A stretch of DNA of 16,879 nucleotides from Alphaproteobacteria bacterium. Its GTDB lineage: Bacteria; Pseudomonadota; Alphaproteobacteria; RF32; CAG-239. This document shows positions 1 to 7,582 of this stretch, piece by piece. Both the position numbers and the translations under genes were made by a program. Position 1 is the first letter of the stretch, and each line of letters starts with the position of its first letter. The notes under the pieces are model-generated. The model searched no databases, was not told the origin of the DNA, and saw only the letters and a program-made list of their open reading frames with translations. Where the stretch lies: contig CAAFZY010000027.1 in assembly GCA_900767645.1 (NCBI GenBank), positions 1 through 16,879 on the forward strand, written 5' to 3'.

Positions 1-100
1 AAAAGTTAGTTTTGAGAAGATTTTACTCCGCGTTTTTTTTTTGCAATATTTACGAGTCTATGCTGTGTATAAGTTGTAATAACCATACCTTCTTCGGCAC
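1..100 (-). repeat. Left copy of a repeated upstream element (partial)
   Basis: Positions 1-79 match 16770-16847 nearly base for base, with one T fewer in the run on the right copy, a few substitutions near 26-29 and two near 59-60. Beyond position 79 the sequences diverge for 16 nt, then GGCAC (96-100) recurs at exactly the same distance as in the right copy (16864-16868). On the minus strand the order is GTGCC, 16 variable bases, TTACAACTTATACACAGCA, a conserved leader, ten A, then the 5' arm of a hairpin. In the right copy that hairpin directly precedes the ATG of a prepilin-like gene, so a related minus-strand gene probably starts just left of position 1. That gene is outside the window and is inferred. 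Confidence 0.8.
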
Positions 101-131
101 TCTTTCTCAGGATGGAAATTTTATAGAGCCT

Positions 132-641
132 TTATTGTGCAGTGTTTTGCGCGGCAGGCTGAGGAGTTGCAGGCTCGGTTGCGGTTGGAATTTGCGCAGC
201 ATTCGGACCGTCCACCGCTTCCATAATGGCATTATAGTTTTCTTGTAATTCCCGCTGATTTTGTTTTAAATCAGTTGTTACCTGATCAAATTCCGGCAAG
301 TCATAGTTTTCATCTTCATCGCCGCTGAAAGACATTACCATAATGAACAACATACTGAAAATAAACGATACCACCAACATTAAAAAATTGCCGATTATAG
401 TTTGCGAGGTTGCTTTCCAATCGGTAATAACACCGCCTTTATAGTAAGTGCGTTTAAAAATATACACATAAATTCCGGCTACCAAAAGCATTAATAAGTA
501 TAAATGATAATTGGTATAAAAATCGTGCAGTTGTTTATCTTCAAGCGAGCCCATGGCAATAAAGCCGGTTAAAATACCGAGCAAAACCATCGGATTAAAA
601 ATTAATCCGGAACGAAACAGCGCTAAGATACCCTTTATCAT
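132..641 (-). CDS. Small three-span membrane protein of unknown function
   Basis: I do not recognise a family. The 169-residue protein has three hydrophobic stretches, roughly residues 12-31, 46-62 and 81-104, so it should be an inner-membrane protein. After the third span comes an acidic stretch (GDEDENYD, about 107-114), then a polar region with heptad-like spacing (about 117-143) that could form a short coiled coil, and an Ala/Pro/Thr/Gln-rich tail to the end. The start is supported by AAGGAAAA just upstream of the ATG. It lies 71 nt downstream of glmM on the same strand with no convincing terminator between, so it may be co-transcribed with glmM, but nothing in it points to amino-sugar metabolism. 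Confidence 0.75.
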   Translation of the reverse strand: MIKGILALFRSGLIFNPMVLLGILTGFIAMGSLEDKQLHDFYTNYHLYLLMLLVAGIYVYIFKRTYYKGGVITDWKATSQTIIGNFLMLVVSFIFSMLFIMVMSFSGDEDENYDLPEFDQVTTDLKQNQRELQENYNAIMEAVDGPNAAQIPTATEPATPQPAAQNTAQ

Positions 642-712
642 TTTATTTTCCTTTTGTAAGTTTTTACACTTAAAAAAATAATACTCGCGGCGGGTAAATA
701 AAGGTTTAATCG

Positions 713-2059
713 TTAGCGGTATTTTTCAATTTCAGTAACAACAGCGGCACTGATTTCTTCAACCAACTGATTATTTTCTGCTTCTACGCGTACTTTTATC
801 ATCGGCTCGGTGCCTGATTTACGAACAATGATTGAACCTAAACCTTTAATTTTTTGTTCCGAATCGGCGATAACCTGTTGGACGATTCGACTGGAAAAAG
901 CAATTTCGACATCTTCAGGCGATTTGAAACGCAAATTGCTGATTTTACATGGGCATTTGGTAAACAACGGAAATATTTCACTCATTTTTTTGCCGCTTTT
1001 TAAGAGCCCTAAACTGATGACTAAACCGGTAAGCAATGCATCGCCGGTTTTGGCATAATCGGAAAGCACCATATGTCCGGATTCTTCACCGCCTACATTA
1101 GCTCCGGTTTGCCGCATTTTTTCAATAACATAGCGTTCGCCGACGGCGGAGCGATAATAGTCAATGCCAAGTGTGTGTAAATATTTTTCCAGCCCTAAAT
1201 TAGACCATACGGTAGCAACAACCGCATTGCCTTTTAATATATTTTCTTGTTTAAAATAGGTTGCCAAAAAGGCAATAATTTGGTCGCCTTCAATGCGTGT
1301 GCCGTTTTCATCGCAGATAATAATGCGGTCGCCATCGCCATCTACGGCAATGCCGAGATGAGCATGCGATTCGGTAACCACCTGTTGCATTTTTTCAGTA
1401 TGTTGCGAGCCGCAGTCTTTGTTGATGTTGCAACCGTCGGGCATATCTGCCAGTGTAATAACGCCTGCCCCCAAATCTTTGAAAATTTGCGGCATGATTT
1501 TTGAAAAAGCGCCGTTGGCACAGTCAAGTACAACCCGCAACCCTTTTAAAGCATTGGAATCGGGCGCAACAGAGCGAGCGTTTTCCATGTATGCGGGTAT
1601 GCTTTTTTCATCTTCAAATACACGGCCGATATTATCTTTGTTTTGCATAAAGACGGTATCAGAGGTTAAAAGTTTTTCAAGCTCAAAAGTTTTATCGTCA
1701 GAAAACTTATCGCCGGCGCTGTTTACAAGTTTAATGCCGTTATCATGATACGGGTTATGCGAGGCGGTAATCATCACCGCCATATCAACATTTAACTTGC
1801 TTACTTCGGCGGTTAAAAGCGGGGTAGGCACAATGCCCATTTTAATTACGTTTACACCCATGGCGGTAAAGCCGGCAATAAGAGCGGATTCAAGCATGTC
1901 GCCGGAAATGCGGGTGTCTTTGCCGATGGCAACGCGTTTTTTTTGCGTGCAGATTAATTGACTTAAAGCTTGAGCCAATCTAAAGGCAAATTCCGCCGTC
2001 ATCGGAAATTCATTGGCAACGCCGCGTACGCCGTCAGTACCGAAAAGTTTGTTTCCCAT
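713..2059 (-). CDS. glmM: Phosphoglucosamine mutase
   Basis: GlmM converts glucosamine-6-phosphate to glucosamine-1-phosphate in the cytoplasm, a step toward the UDP-GlcNAc used for peptidoglycan and lipid A. The protein is 448 residues, normal for the family, and all hallmark motifs of the alpha-D-phosphohexomutases are in place: the N-terminal GTDGVRG (7-13), the catalytic phosphoserine loop TASHNP (98-103, Ser100), the metal-binding loop DGDGDR (240-245), the sugar-binding loop GEESGH (324-329) and the phosphate-binding loop RKSGTEP (413-419). The ATG is preceded by GGAGG at 9 nt spacing. In many alphaproteobacteria glmM follows ftsH and folP; here it stands downstream of an OMP gene behind its own likely promoter. 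LpxC, encoded nearby on the other strand, acts on a product of the same precursor pool. Confidence 0.97.
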   Translation of the reverse strand: MGNKLFGTDGVRGVANEFPMTAEFAFRLAQALSQLICTQKKRVAIGKDTRISGDMLESALIAGFTAMGVNVIKMGIVPTPLLTAEVSKLNVDMAVMITASHNPYHDNGIKLVNSAGDKFSDDKTFELEKLLTSDTVFMQNKDNIGRVFEDEKSIPAYMENARSVAPDSNALKGLRVVLDCANGAFSKIMPQIFKDLGAGVITLADMPDGCNINKDCGSQHTEKMQQVVTESHAHLGIAVDGDGDRIIICDENGTRIEGDQIIAFLATYFKQENILKGNAVVATVWSNLGLEKYLHTLGIDYYRSAVGERYVIEKMRQTGANVGGEESGHMVLSDYAKTGDALLTGLVISLGLLKSGKKMSEIFPLFTKCPCKISNLRFKSPEDVEIAFSSRIVQQVIADSEQKIKGLGSIIVRKSGTEPMIKVRVEAENNQLVEEISAAVVTEIEKYR

Positions 2060-2086
2060 AATAAAAAACCTCCGTTAAACATAAAC

Positions 2087-2115
2087 TGTATAGAGTTTAA
2101 CCGCAGATGTGCAAA
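2087..2115 (-). promoter_or_regulatory. Likely sigma70-type promoter of glmM
   Basis: On the minus strand TTTGCA (2115-2110) and TATACA (2092-2087) are separated by 17 nt. Each matches the sigma70 consensus at 4 of 6 positions. The site lies between the OMP terminator and the glmM ribosome binding site, where a promoter is needed. This rests on sequence match only. Confidence 0.45.
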
Positions 2116-2140
2116 ACTCAAGCACAAAAACGAATATCAC

Positions 2141-2174
2141 ACAAAAAAAGAGAGCTTGCGAACAAACTCTCTTT
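2141..2174 (-). terminator. Intrinsic terminator after the OMP gene
   Basis: On the minus strand a 12-bp stem (2174-2163 with 2158-2147, one G-U pair) closes a four-base TTCG loop and runs into a seven-T tract (2149-2143). It begins 20 nt past the stop codon of the outer-membrane protein gene and separates it from glmM. Confidence 0.88.
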
Positions 2175-2193
2175 AATTTGCTTAACCGTCACG

Positions 2194-2784
2194 TTAGAAA
2201 ACGTAACGAACGCCGCCGTATACTTCTTGAGCGGTAACATCAGCGTGCTTTATGCTGCCCATATCATAATAACGGTAACCTAAATCAACGTTAAAGCGAT
2301 TGGTAACCTTTAAGGAAGCACCTGCGCCCAAAGCCCAAGTGAAATTATCTTCCTTATATCTGCCGTTGCTAATCAAAGAAGCGGTATCAAAGTTGTTATA
2401 TTTCAAATTGGTGTAGCCTAAGCCGGCTCCGACATACGGAGTCCACCAGTTATAAGGCATAAAGTCATAGTAAACGTTAGCCATGTATGAATATGATTTG
2501 AATTTTAAGGTATCAAATTCAGTTTCATCTTTGCTGTATTTACGCCATACATATTCCAACTCGCCGCGGAAGTGTTCATAACGATAACCTAATGCGCCGC
2601 TAATCATTAAGCGGTTGTCATCAATGCTGTCGCCGTTGATGTCGGCAATGGCGCTGTCAGAAACATCGTGCTGAACAATACCGGCGCGTAAAGCTCCGTA
2701 CCATCCGTCGCATTCGGCGTGAGCCGGCATGGCAAAAGCAGCAACCAAAGCAATGGCGGCTGAAGATAATAAAATTTTTTTCAT
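2194..2784 (-). CDS. Outer-membrane beta-barrel protein (OmpA/Omp25-like porin family)
   Basis: The 196-residue protein has a clear Sec signal peptide: basic MKK, a hydrophobic core, and an AHA cleavage site giving a mature start at about Glu24. The rest shows alternating strands rich in Tyr, Trp and Gly, such as SGALGYRYEHFRGELEY, YVGAGLGYTNLKY and FNVDLGYRYYD, and ends in GGVRYVF with a terminal Phe, the signal read by the Bam complex. The size and pattern fit an eight-stranded barrel of the OMP_b-brl type found as abundant surface proteins in alphaproteobacteria. No periplasmic peptidoglycan-binding domain is present. AGGAG sits 7 nt before the ATG, and a TATATA box at 2824-2819 could be its -10, although the -35 is weak. 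The gene is monocistronic, with a strong terminator behind it. Its specific role cannot be read from sequence. Confidence 0.88.
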   Translation of the reverse strand: MKKILLSSAAIALVAAFAMPAHAECDGWYGALRAGIVQHDVSDSAIADINGDSIDDNRLMISGALGYRYEHFRGELEYVWRKYSKDETEFDTLKFKSYSYMANVYYDFMPYNWWTPYVGAGLGYTNLKYNNFDTASLISNGRYKEDNFTWALGAGASLKVTNRFNVDLGYRYYDMGSIKHADVTAQEVYGGVRYVF

Positions 2785-2871
2785 TTAAGTACTCCTAAAA
2801 AAACAGAACTGAAAGCAGTATATAAAAAAATCATTTAAAATATGTTTAATATTGAGCCTAAACTGCAAAAC

Positions 2872-2901
2872 TTGTAAAAATCGTTTGATTTTAGATATAA
2901 T
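2872..2901 (+). promoter_or_regulatory. Promoter of rnpB (and probably the lpxC operon)
   Basis: TTGTAA (2872-2877) and a perfect TATAAT (2896-2901) are spaced by 18 nt. Initiation about seven bases downstream falls near 2908-2911, some 10-13 nt before the first P1 pairing of RNase P RNA. It is the only good plus-strand promoter visible before lpxC. Confidence 0.7.
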
Positions 2902-2920
2902 TGTGTATAGGTTAAAAACA

Positions 2921-3314
2921 GGGCGGCCGGACAGCCGCGCCACGGAAAGTAAAATCCGACGGTGAGGAAAGTCCGGGCTTCATGGAAACAAAGCACCGGA
3001 TAACGTCCGGCCGGAGAAATCCGAGGGAAAGCGCCACAGAAAATATACCGCCGAAATATATTTTCGGTAAGGTTGAAACGGCGAGGTAAGAGCTCACCGC
3101 TGCAACAGCAATGTTGCAGGCATGGCAAGCCCTGCTTGATGTAAGACCAAATAAGGAGTAATCAGAATTTATCTGACTGAGAGTTTCCACTCTGTCCAGA
3201 GGTAGGTCGCACGAACGAATTGGCAACAATTCGGCTTAGATGAATGGCTGTCGCAACAATCTTTGCCGCAAGGTAAAGCCAGTGTTGACACAAAACCCGG
3301 CTTATAGGCCGCCC
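2921..3314 (+). ncRNA. rnpB: RNase P RNA, bacterial type A
   Basis: This is the catalytic RNA of RNase P, which removes 5' leaders from pre-tRNAs. Terminal helix P1 is formed by GGGCGGCC (2921-2928) and GGCCGCCC (3307-3314). Conserved core segments occur in the expected order: GAGGAAAGTCCGGGCT near 2963, AGGGAAAGCGCCACAGAAA near 3023, GGTAAGAGCTCACCG near 3086, AGGTAGGTCGCACGAACG near 3200, GCTTAGATGAATG near 3234, and ACACAAAACCCGGCTTATAG before the 3' strand of P1. The length, about 394 nt, is normal for type A. The ends are set by P1; the true transcript may start some 10 nt earlier. No terminator follows: lpxC begins 21 nt after the RNA, so the mature 3' end is probably made by processing. 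Confidence 0.96.
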
Positions 3315-3335
3315 ACTTTATTTTTGGAGATAAAA

Positions 3336-4205
3336 ATGCTGCAACAAACCTTAAAAGAACCCCTGATAATAAAAGGAATCGGATTGCACTCCGGTTGTGA
3401 TTCGATTTTAGTGATAAATCCGGCGCCGGTTAATACCGGTATTGTGTTTTGCCGCACAGACGTCGTCGGCGCTAAACCGATTGCGGCCGTTTATCATAAT
3501 GTGGTTGATACGCGTAATTGCACTTGTTTGGGACAAAACGGGGTTTTAGTCAGCACAATCGAACATTTAATGGCGGCTTTGTATGCGGCGCAAATTGATA
3601 ACGCTTATATTGAGTGCAATAATCAGGAGTTGCCTATTTCAGACGGCAGCGCTAAAATTTTTTATGAAGAACTTGTCGCCGCTCCAAAACAAAAACAAAA
3701 TGCCGGCAGTAAATTTATTGAAGTTTTAAAACCGGTTGAATTTGCCGATGACAAGGGTGCAAGCGTTAAACTTTTGCCTAACGGCGGAAAAGCTTTGAAT
3801 GTGCATTTTGAAATTGAGTTTCCGTCCAAAATTGTAGGACGTCAACTGTTTGACGAAACCGTCACGCCGGAAGTTTTCGGCTCAAAAATTGCGCCGTGCC
3901 GCACGTTTTGTGAAAAGTATCAAATTGAATATTTGAAATCATTGGGTTTAATTAAAGGCGGAAGTTTGGATAACGCGGTGGTGCTCGACGGCGATACTAT
4001 TTTAAATCCTGATGGTTTCAGAGTGAAAAACGAATGCGTTAATCATAAGGTTTTGGACTTAATCGGGGATATGTATACATCGGGATACAGATTATCTGCA
4101 GATGTAATTGCCGTTCGCAGCGGGCATTTTCACAATAATGAGGTTTTGAAAAAATTATTTGCCGATGTTGCAAATTATAAAGTTTTTGACGGAGATGAAA
4201 AATAA
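3336..4205 (+). CDS. lpxC: UDP-3-O-acyl-N-acetylglucosamine deacetylase
   Basis: LpxC removes the acetyl group from UDP-3-O-acyl-GlcNAc, the committed step of lipid A synthesis, using a catalytic zinc in the cytoplasm. Counting from the chosen start (289 residues), the zinc ligands are His77 (in STIEHLMAAL), His237 and Asp241 (in NHKVLDLIGD); Glu76 is the general base and His264 (SGHFHNN) the catalytic histidine. ISDGSA (101-106) is also typical. An in-frame ATG at 3240 lies inside RNase P RNA and would add a non-homologous tail, so I use the ATG at 3336, which has GGAG six bases upstream and brings the length close to the family norm of about 300. Its stop overlaps the bamD start by one base (TAATG). 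In many alphaproteobacteria lpxC follows ftsZ; here it follows rnpB. Confidence 0.97.
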   Translation: MLQQTLKEPLIIKGIGLHSGCDSILVINPAPVNTGIVFCRTDVVGAKPIAAVYHNVVDTRNCTCLGQNGVLVSTIEHLMAALYAAQIDNAYIECNNQELPISDGSAKIFYEELVAAPKQKQNAGSKFIEVLKPVEFADDKGASVKLLPNGGKALNVHFEIEFPSKIVGRQLFDETVTPEVFGSKIAPCRTFCEKYQIEYLKSLGLIKGGSLDNAVVLDGDTILNPDGFRVKNECVNHKVLDLIGDMYTSGYRLSADVIAVRSGHFHNNEVLKKLFADVANYKVFDGDEK

Positions 4206-4960
4206 TGAAAACATTTAATCGGAAAAAAACGGTTGTGGCGCTTTGCGGAATGTTGATGCTTGCGGCATGCGCCTCGGGAAAATCTGAAGAAGAAGCATCT
4301 TTGAGTGCGGAAGAACTTTACAAACAAGGCTACCAAGACTTACAAAAAACAGCTTATGCCAAAGCGGCGGAAAACTTTGAAAAGGTTGAAATAGAGCATC
4401 CTTATTCAAGGTGGGCGGTAAAAGCAAAATTGATGGGCGGGTATGCTCATTATAAAAATGAAAAATATGATGACGCCATTATCAGTTTTGAGCGCTTTAT
4501 TAAGTTTCATCCCGGAAATAAAGATGTGGCATATGCGTATTATATGAAAGGCTTGTGCTACTATGACCAAATCAGTCCGGCAGATAAAGACCAGTCAATT
4601 ACGGCAAAGGCAAATGACGCGTTGCAACAGGTGGTGATTATGTTTCCGAATACCGCTTATGCCAAAGATGCGGCGCAAAAGCTTAATTTGACGGCCGACC
4701 ATATGGCAGGGCAGGAAATGACAATAGGGCGCTATTACTTAAACGGTAAAAATTATCTTTCGGCGCTTAACCGCTTTAATGCCGTGGTTGAAAATTATCA
4801 GACCACTACGCAGATTGAAGAGGCGTTATACCGTCAGGCAGAAATTTATACCATTCTCGGTATGGATAATCAGGCGCTGAAGGCGGCTAAGGTTTTGCAA
4901 CATAACTATCCGCAAAGCAGTTGGAATGCCAAAGCTCAAAATTTAATCCAAACCAAATAA
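4205..4960 (+). CDS. bamD: Outer-membrane assembly lipoprotein BamD
   Basis: BamD is the essential lipoprotein of the Bam complex, which inserts beta-barrels into the outer membrane. The 251-residue product starts with a lipoprotein signal peptide and lipobox LAAC, so the mature protein should begin at lipidated Cys22. The rest is a TPR array, beginning with LSAEELYKQGYQDLQKTAYA, followed by a second repeat around EKYDDAIISFERFIKFHPGN and further repeats to the C-terminus (EEALYRQAEIYTILGMDNQA), as in the YfiO/ComL family. Length and domain plan are normal. The start ATG overlaps the lpxC stop codon, which suggests translational coupling, and recN follows after 8 nt. Confidence 0.95.
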   Translation: MKTFNRKKTVVALCGMLMLAACASGKSEEEASLSAEELYKQGYQDLQKTAYAKAAENFEKVEIEHPYSRWAVKAKLMGGYAHYKNEKYDDAIISFERFIKFHPGNKDVAYAYYMKGLCYYDQISPADKDQSITAKANDALQQVVIMFPNTAYAKDAAQKLNLTADHMAGQEMTIGRYYLNGKNYLSALNRFNAVVENYQTTTQIEEALYRQAEIYTILGMDNQALKAAKVLQHNYPQSSWNAKAQNLIQTK

Positions 4961-4968
4961 GGGCTAAA

Positions 4969-6639
4969 ATGTTAAAATCGCTTTCAGTTCGTAATGTTGT
5001 TTTGATTGATGCGCTTAATTTGGATTTTAACGGCGGATTAAGCGTGTTCAGCGGTGAAACCGGCGCCGGCAAATCGATTTTGTTGGATTCTCTCGGTTTG
5101 TTGTTGGGCAACAGAGCAGAGCTTGGTTTAATCAGAAGCGGAGCGGATAAATTAACGGTAAGCGGCGTGTTTGAGCTTGCCGATAAAAGCAATCCGTTTT
5201 TTGCGATTTGTGCTGAAAATGATATTGATGTTGATGATGAAATTATTATTAAGCGCTCGCTTACAATTGAAGGTAAAAGCAAAATTTTATTAAATGATCA
5301 GCCTATTACATTACGGTTGCTCAAAGAACTCGGCTCATATTTGGTTGAGGTGCACGGGCAGTTTGATAATCAAGGGTTGCTTAATCCGTCAACTCATTTG
5401 TCGGTGTTGGATACGTTTGGCGGGTATAATGCCGAGCTTTCGGCTTTGGCGGACAGCTTTTGTATTTATAAAAATTTGCAAAAACAGCTGAAAAGCGCAG
5501 AACAGGCGTTTGCTGATGCCTCGCGGGAAGAAGATAATTTGCGCCATTGGGCCGACGAGCTTGAAAAAGCCAAAGTTAAAAAAGGTGAAGAAGAAGAGCT
5601 GAGCCGCAAACGTAATGAACTGATGCACGCTGAAAAAATTATCGAGAGCTTGAATACGGCATATGCTTCTTTGCAAGGACGCGATATCGGGTCGTCAATT
5701 CAAAAAGCCCAAAGCGCGCTTGCTAAAGTAAACAGCCTGACCGGCAATAAATTTGCCGATATTGACGAGGCGTTAAATACGGCGCTGATTCAGTTTGATG
5801 AAGCGGTTTCCCGTATTGAAGAGGCCAGCAGTGAAATAAATTTAGATTCAGGTGAGGCCGATAGCGTGGAAGAGCGTTTGTTTGCGCTGAAAGCATTGGC
5901 AAGAAAACATCAGGTAAGTGTTGATGATTTGCCGGAGGTGTTGGCTGATTTTAAGGCTAAACTTGCCGCTATTGATAAGGGAGGCAACGATATTGCCGAT
6001 TTGCACATTGCAGTGGGTGAAGCTCGCAAAAATTATATGCAGAAAGCCGCGACAGTATCTAAATTGCGCCAAAATGCCGCGCAGATTTTAGATGCCGCGG
6101 TTATGGCGGAATTGCCGCCGCTTAAAATGGAAAAAGCTAAATTTATGACCGAGATTAAGCCGCTTGCCGAATCGGAATGGAGTGAACGCGGTTGTGATGC
6201 GGTTTGCTTTACGGTTGCCACTAATCCGAGTTCGCCGCAAGGGGCGCTCAGTAAAATTGCTTCCGGTGGCGAGTTGGCGCGTTTTATGTTGGCGCTTAAA
6301 GTTAATTTGGCACAAAAAAGCAGTGTTGAAACGTTGGTGTTTGATGAGGTTGATTCCGGTATCGGCGGGGCAACCGCGCAAGCAGTGGGCGAGCGTTTGT
6401 CGCGCTTGGCGCAAAAGGTTCAGGTTATGGCAGTAACTCATTCGCCGCAAGTTGCCGCTTTCAGCAATGAGCATTTTAAAGTTAGCAAAGCAACTGTAAA
6501 CAATGTTACTTTAACTAAAGTTGAAAAACTTTCCGCAAACGAGAAAAAAGAAGAAATTGCCCGCATGCTTTCGGGTGAAAAAATCAGTGATGAAGCGCGT
6601 GCGGCAGCCGAAGTGTTAATCGGCTGCCTAAACCAATAA
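4969..6639 (+). CDS. recN: DNA repair protein RecN
   Basis: RecN is a cytoplasmic SMC-like ATPase that acts early in recombinational repair of double-strand breaks. With the start at 4969 the protein has 556 residues, as expected. It shows an N-terminal Walker A GETGAGKS (29-36), a Q-loop region EVHGQFDNQ (127-135), a charged helical coiled-coil middle (about 155-370), the ABC signature ASGGELAR (431-438), Walker B LVFDEVDSGIGG (456-467) and an H-switch VTHSPQVAA (489-497). An in-frame ATG at 4921 lies inside bamD and would add 16 residues upstream of the conserved MLKSLSVRNVVLID start; the ATG at 4969 has AAGGG in front. It is the last gene of the rnpB-lpxC-bamD-recN unit. It ends 14 nt from the convergent recR stop, with no terminator visible between them. 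Confidence 0.96.
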   Translation: MLKSLSVRNVVLIDALNLDFNGGLSVFSGETGAGKSILLDSLGLLLGNRAELGLIRSGADKLTVSGVFELADKSNPFFAICAENDIDVDDEIIIKRSLTIEGKSKILLNDQPITLRLLKELGSYLVEVHGQFDNQGLLNPSTHLSVLDTFGGYNAELSALADSFCIYKNLQKQLKSAEQAFADASREEDNLRHWADELEKAKVKKGEEEELSRKRNELMHAEKIIESLNTAYASLQGRDIGSSIQKAQSALAKVNSLTGNKFADIDEALNTALIQFDEAVSRIEEASSEINLDSGEADSVEERLFALKALARKHQVSVDDLPEVLADFKAKLAAIDKGGNDIADLHIAVGEARKNYMQKAATVSKLRQNAAQILDAAVMAELPPLKMEKAKFMTEIKPLAESEWSERGCDAVCFTVATNPSSPQGALSKIASGGELARFMLALKVNLAQKSSVETLVFDEVDSGIGGATAQAVGERLSRLAQKVQVMAVTHSPQVAAFSNEHFKVSKATVNNVTLTKVEKLSANEKKEEIARMLSGEKISDEARAAAEVLIGCLNQ

Positions 6640-6653
6640 TCAATCAAGCAATT

Positions 6654-7247
6654 TTAAAGTTGTTTGCGTGAGCTTAATGCCAGTTGAATTGTGCCATCGT
6701 CCATATAATCAAGTTCGGCGCCGACCGGTATACCTTGCGCCAAGGTGGTAACTTTTACCGGCATATCTTTTAAGCGGCTCAGCAGATAATGAGTGGTAAT
6801 TTGACCGTCAACCGTTGCCGGCAGGGCCAAAATAACTTCTTCAATGTGTTCGTCGGCAATACGGTTTGGCAAAGAGCTCAAGTTTAAGTCTTCCGGCGTG
6901 ATGCCTTCCAAGGCGGAAAGAATGCCGCCCAAAACATGGTATTTGCCTTTATAAAAACCTACTCGTTCCATTGCCCATAAATCAGCCACATCTTGCACGA
7001 CACACAAAGTTTTGTTATCGCGCGAGGGGGAGTTGCAAATTGAGCACGGCTCTTCTGTATCAAAGTTGCCGCAAATCGGGCAGGTTTTTATGTTATCAGC
7101 TACATCTTGCAAAGCTTCAATCAGCGGCAAAAGCTGAGTGTCGCGTTTTTTAAGCAGTTGCAAAACAATGCGACGCGCCGAACGAGTGCCGAGCGCCGGT
7201 AATTTGGCAACTGCCTTGATTAATTTTTCAATTTCTTTTCCGGCCAC
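6654..7247 (-). CDS. recR: Recombination protein RecR
   Basis: RecR works with RecF/RecO to load RecA at gaps. The 197-residue protein is of normal length and has the standard plan: an N-terminal helix-hairpin-helix segment (KLPALGTRSARRIVLQLL, about 15-32), a four-cysteine zinc finger (Cys56, 59, 68, 71), a Toprim domain (CVVQDVADLWAMER, then YKGKYHVLGG) and a C-terminal ALPATVDGQ segment where other families have NPTVEGE. The start is GTG, 11 nt after the ybaB stop, with AAGG upstream; no ATG fits the conserved N-terminus. It is the last gene of dnaX-ybaB-recR, an arrangement shared by many bacteria. Confidence 0.95.
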   Translation of the reverse strand: MAGKEIEKLIKAVAKLPALGTRSARRIVLQLLKKRDTQLLPLIEALQDVADNIKTCPICGNFDTEEPCSICNSPSRDNKTLCVVQDVADLWAMERVGFYKGKYHVLGGILSALEGITPEDLNLSSLPNRIADEHIEEVILALPATVDGQITTHYLLSRLKDMPVKVTTLAQGIPVGAELDYMDDGTIQLALSSRKQL

Positions 7248-7258
7248 GGGTTATGTCC

Positions 7259-7579
7259 TTAAAACGGGAGTTTTAAGCCGCCGAGATTTACGCCGCCGGT
7301 GGCTTCTTTCATACCTTCTTCCTGCATGGCTTCAATTTTGTTGTGCGCGTCATTGTAGGCGGTCAGAATTAAGTCTTCAAGCATATCGCTTTCATCGGCA
7401 ACAATCAGTGATTTATCAATGGAAATTTTTTTCATTTCAGAACGCCCGTTCAATACGATTTTAACCAGACCGCCGCCGCTGGTGCCTTCACGTTCTTCAG
7501 CCGCCAAACGAGTTTGAGTTTCTTGCATTTTTTTCTGCATCATTTGTGCTTGTTTCATCAAGCCTTGAATGTTCATCAT
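7259..7579 (-). CDS. ybaB: YbaB/EbfC nucleoid-associated protein
   Basis: This is a small DNA-binding protein (106 residues, family norm about 100-110) that usually sits between dnaX and recR, as here. The N-terminal helix MNIQGLMKQAQMMQKKMQ and the core GLVKIVLNGRSEMKKISID are characteristic, as is the C-terminal GGVNLGGLKLPF. Two adjacent ATGs (7579 and 7576) are possible starts. The ribosome binding site GAGGAAG lies in the last codons of dnaX, and only 3 nt separate the two genes, so translation is probably coupled. Confidence 0.94.
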   Translation of the reverse strand: MMNIQGLMKQAQMMQKKMQETQTRLAAEEREGTSGGGLVKIVLNGRSEMKKISIDKSLIVADESDMLEDLILTAYNDAHNKIEAMQEEGMKEATGGVNLGGLKLPF

Positions 7580-7582
7580 TTT

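Noticed and set aside
12..248. Plus-strand reading frame of 78 codons at the left end
   Set aside because: It runs through the repeated upstream element and antisense to the end of the membrane protein gene; it has no ribosome binding site and no protein-like composition.
2835..3335. Reading frames inside the rnpB region, including an N-terminal extension of LpxC from 3240
   Set aside because: The sequence is explained by RNase P RNA. The extension is not homologous to LpxC, and the ATG at 3336 has a proper ribosome binding site.
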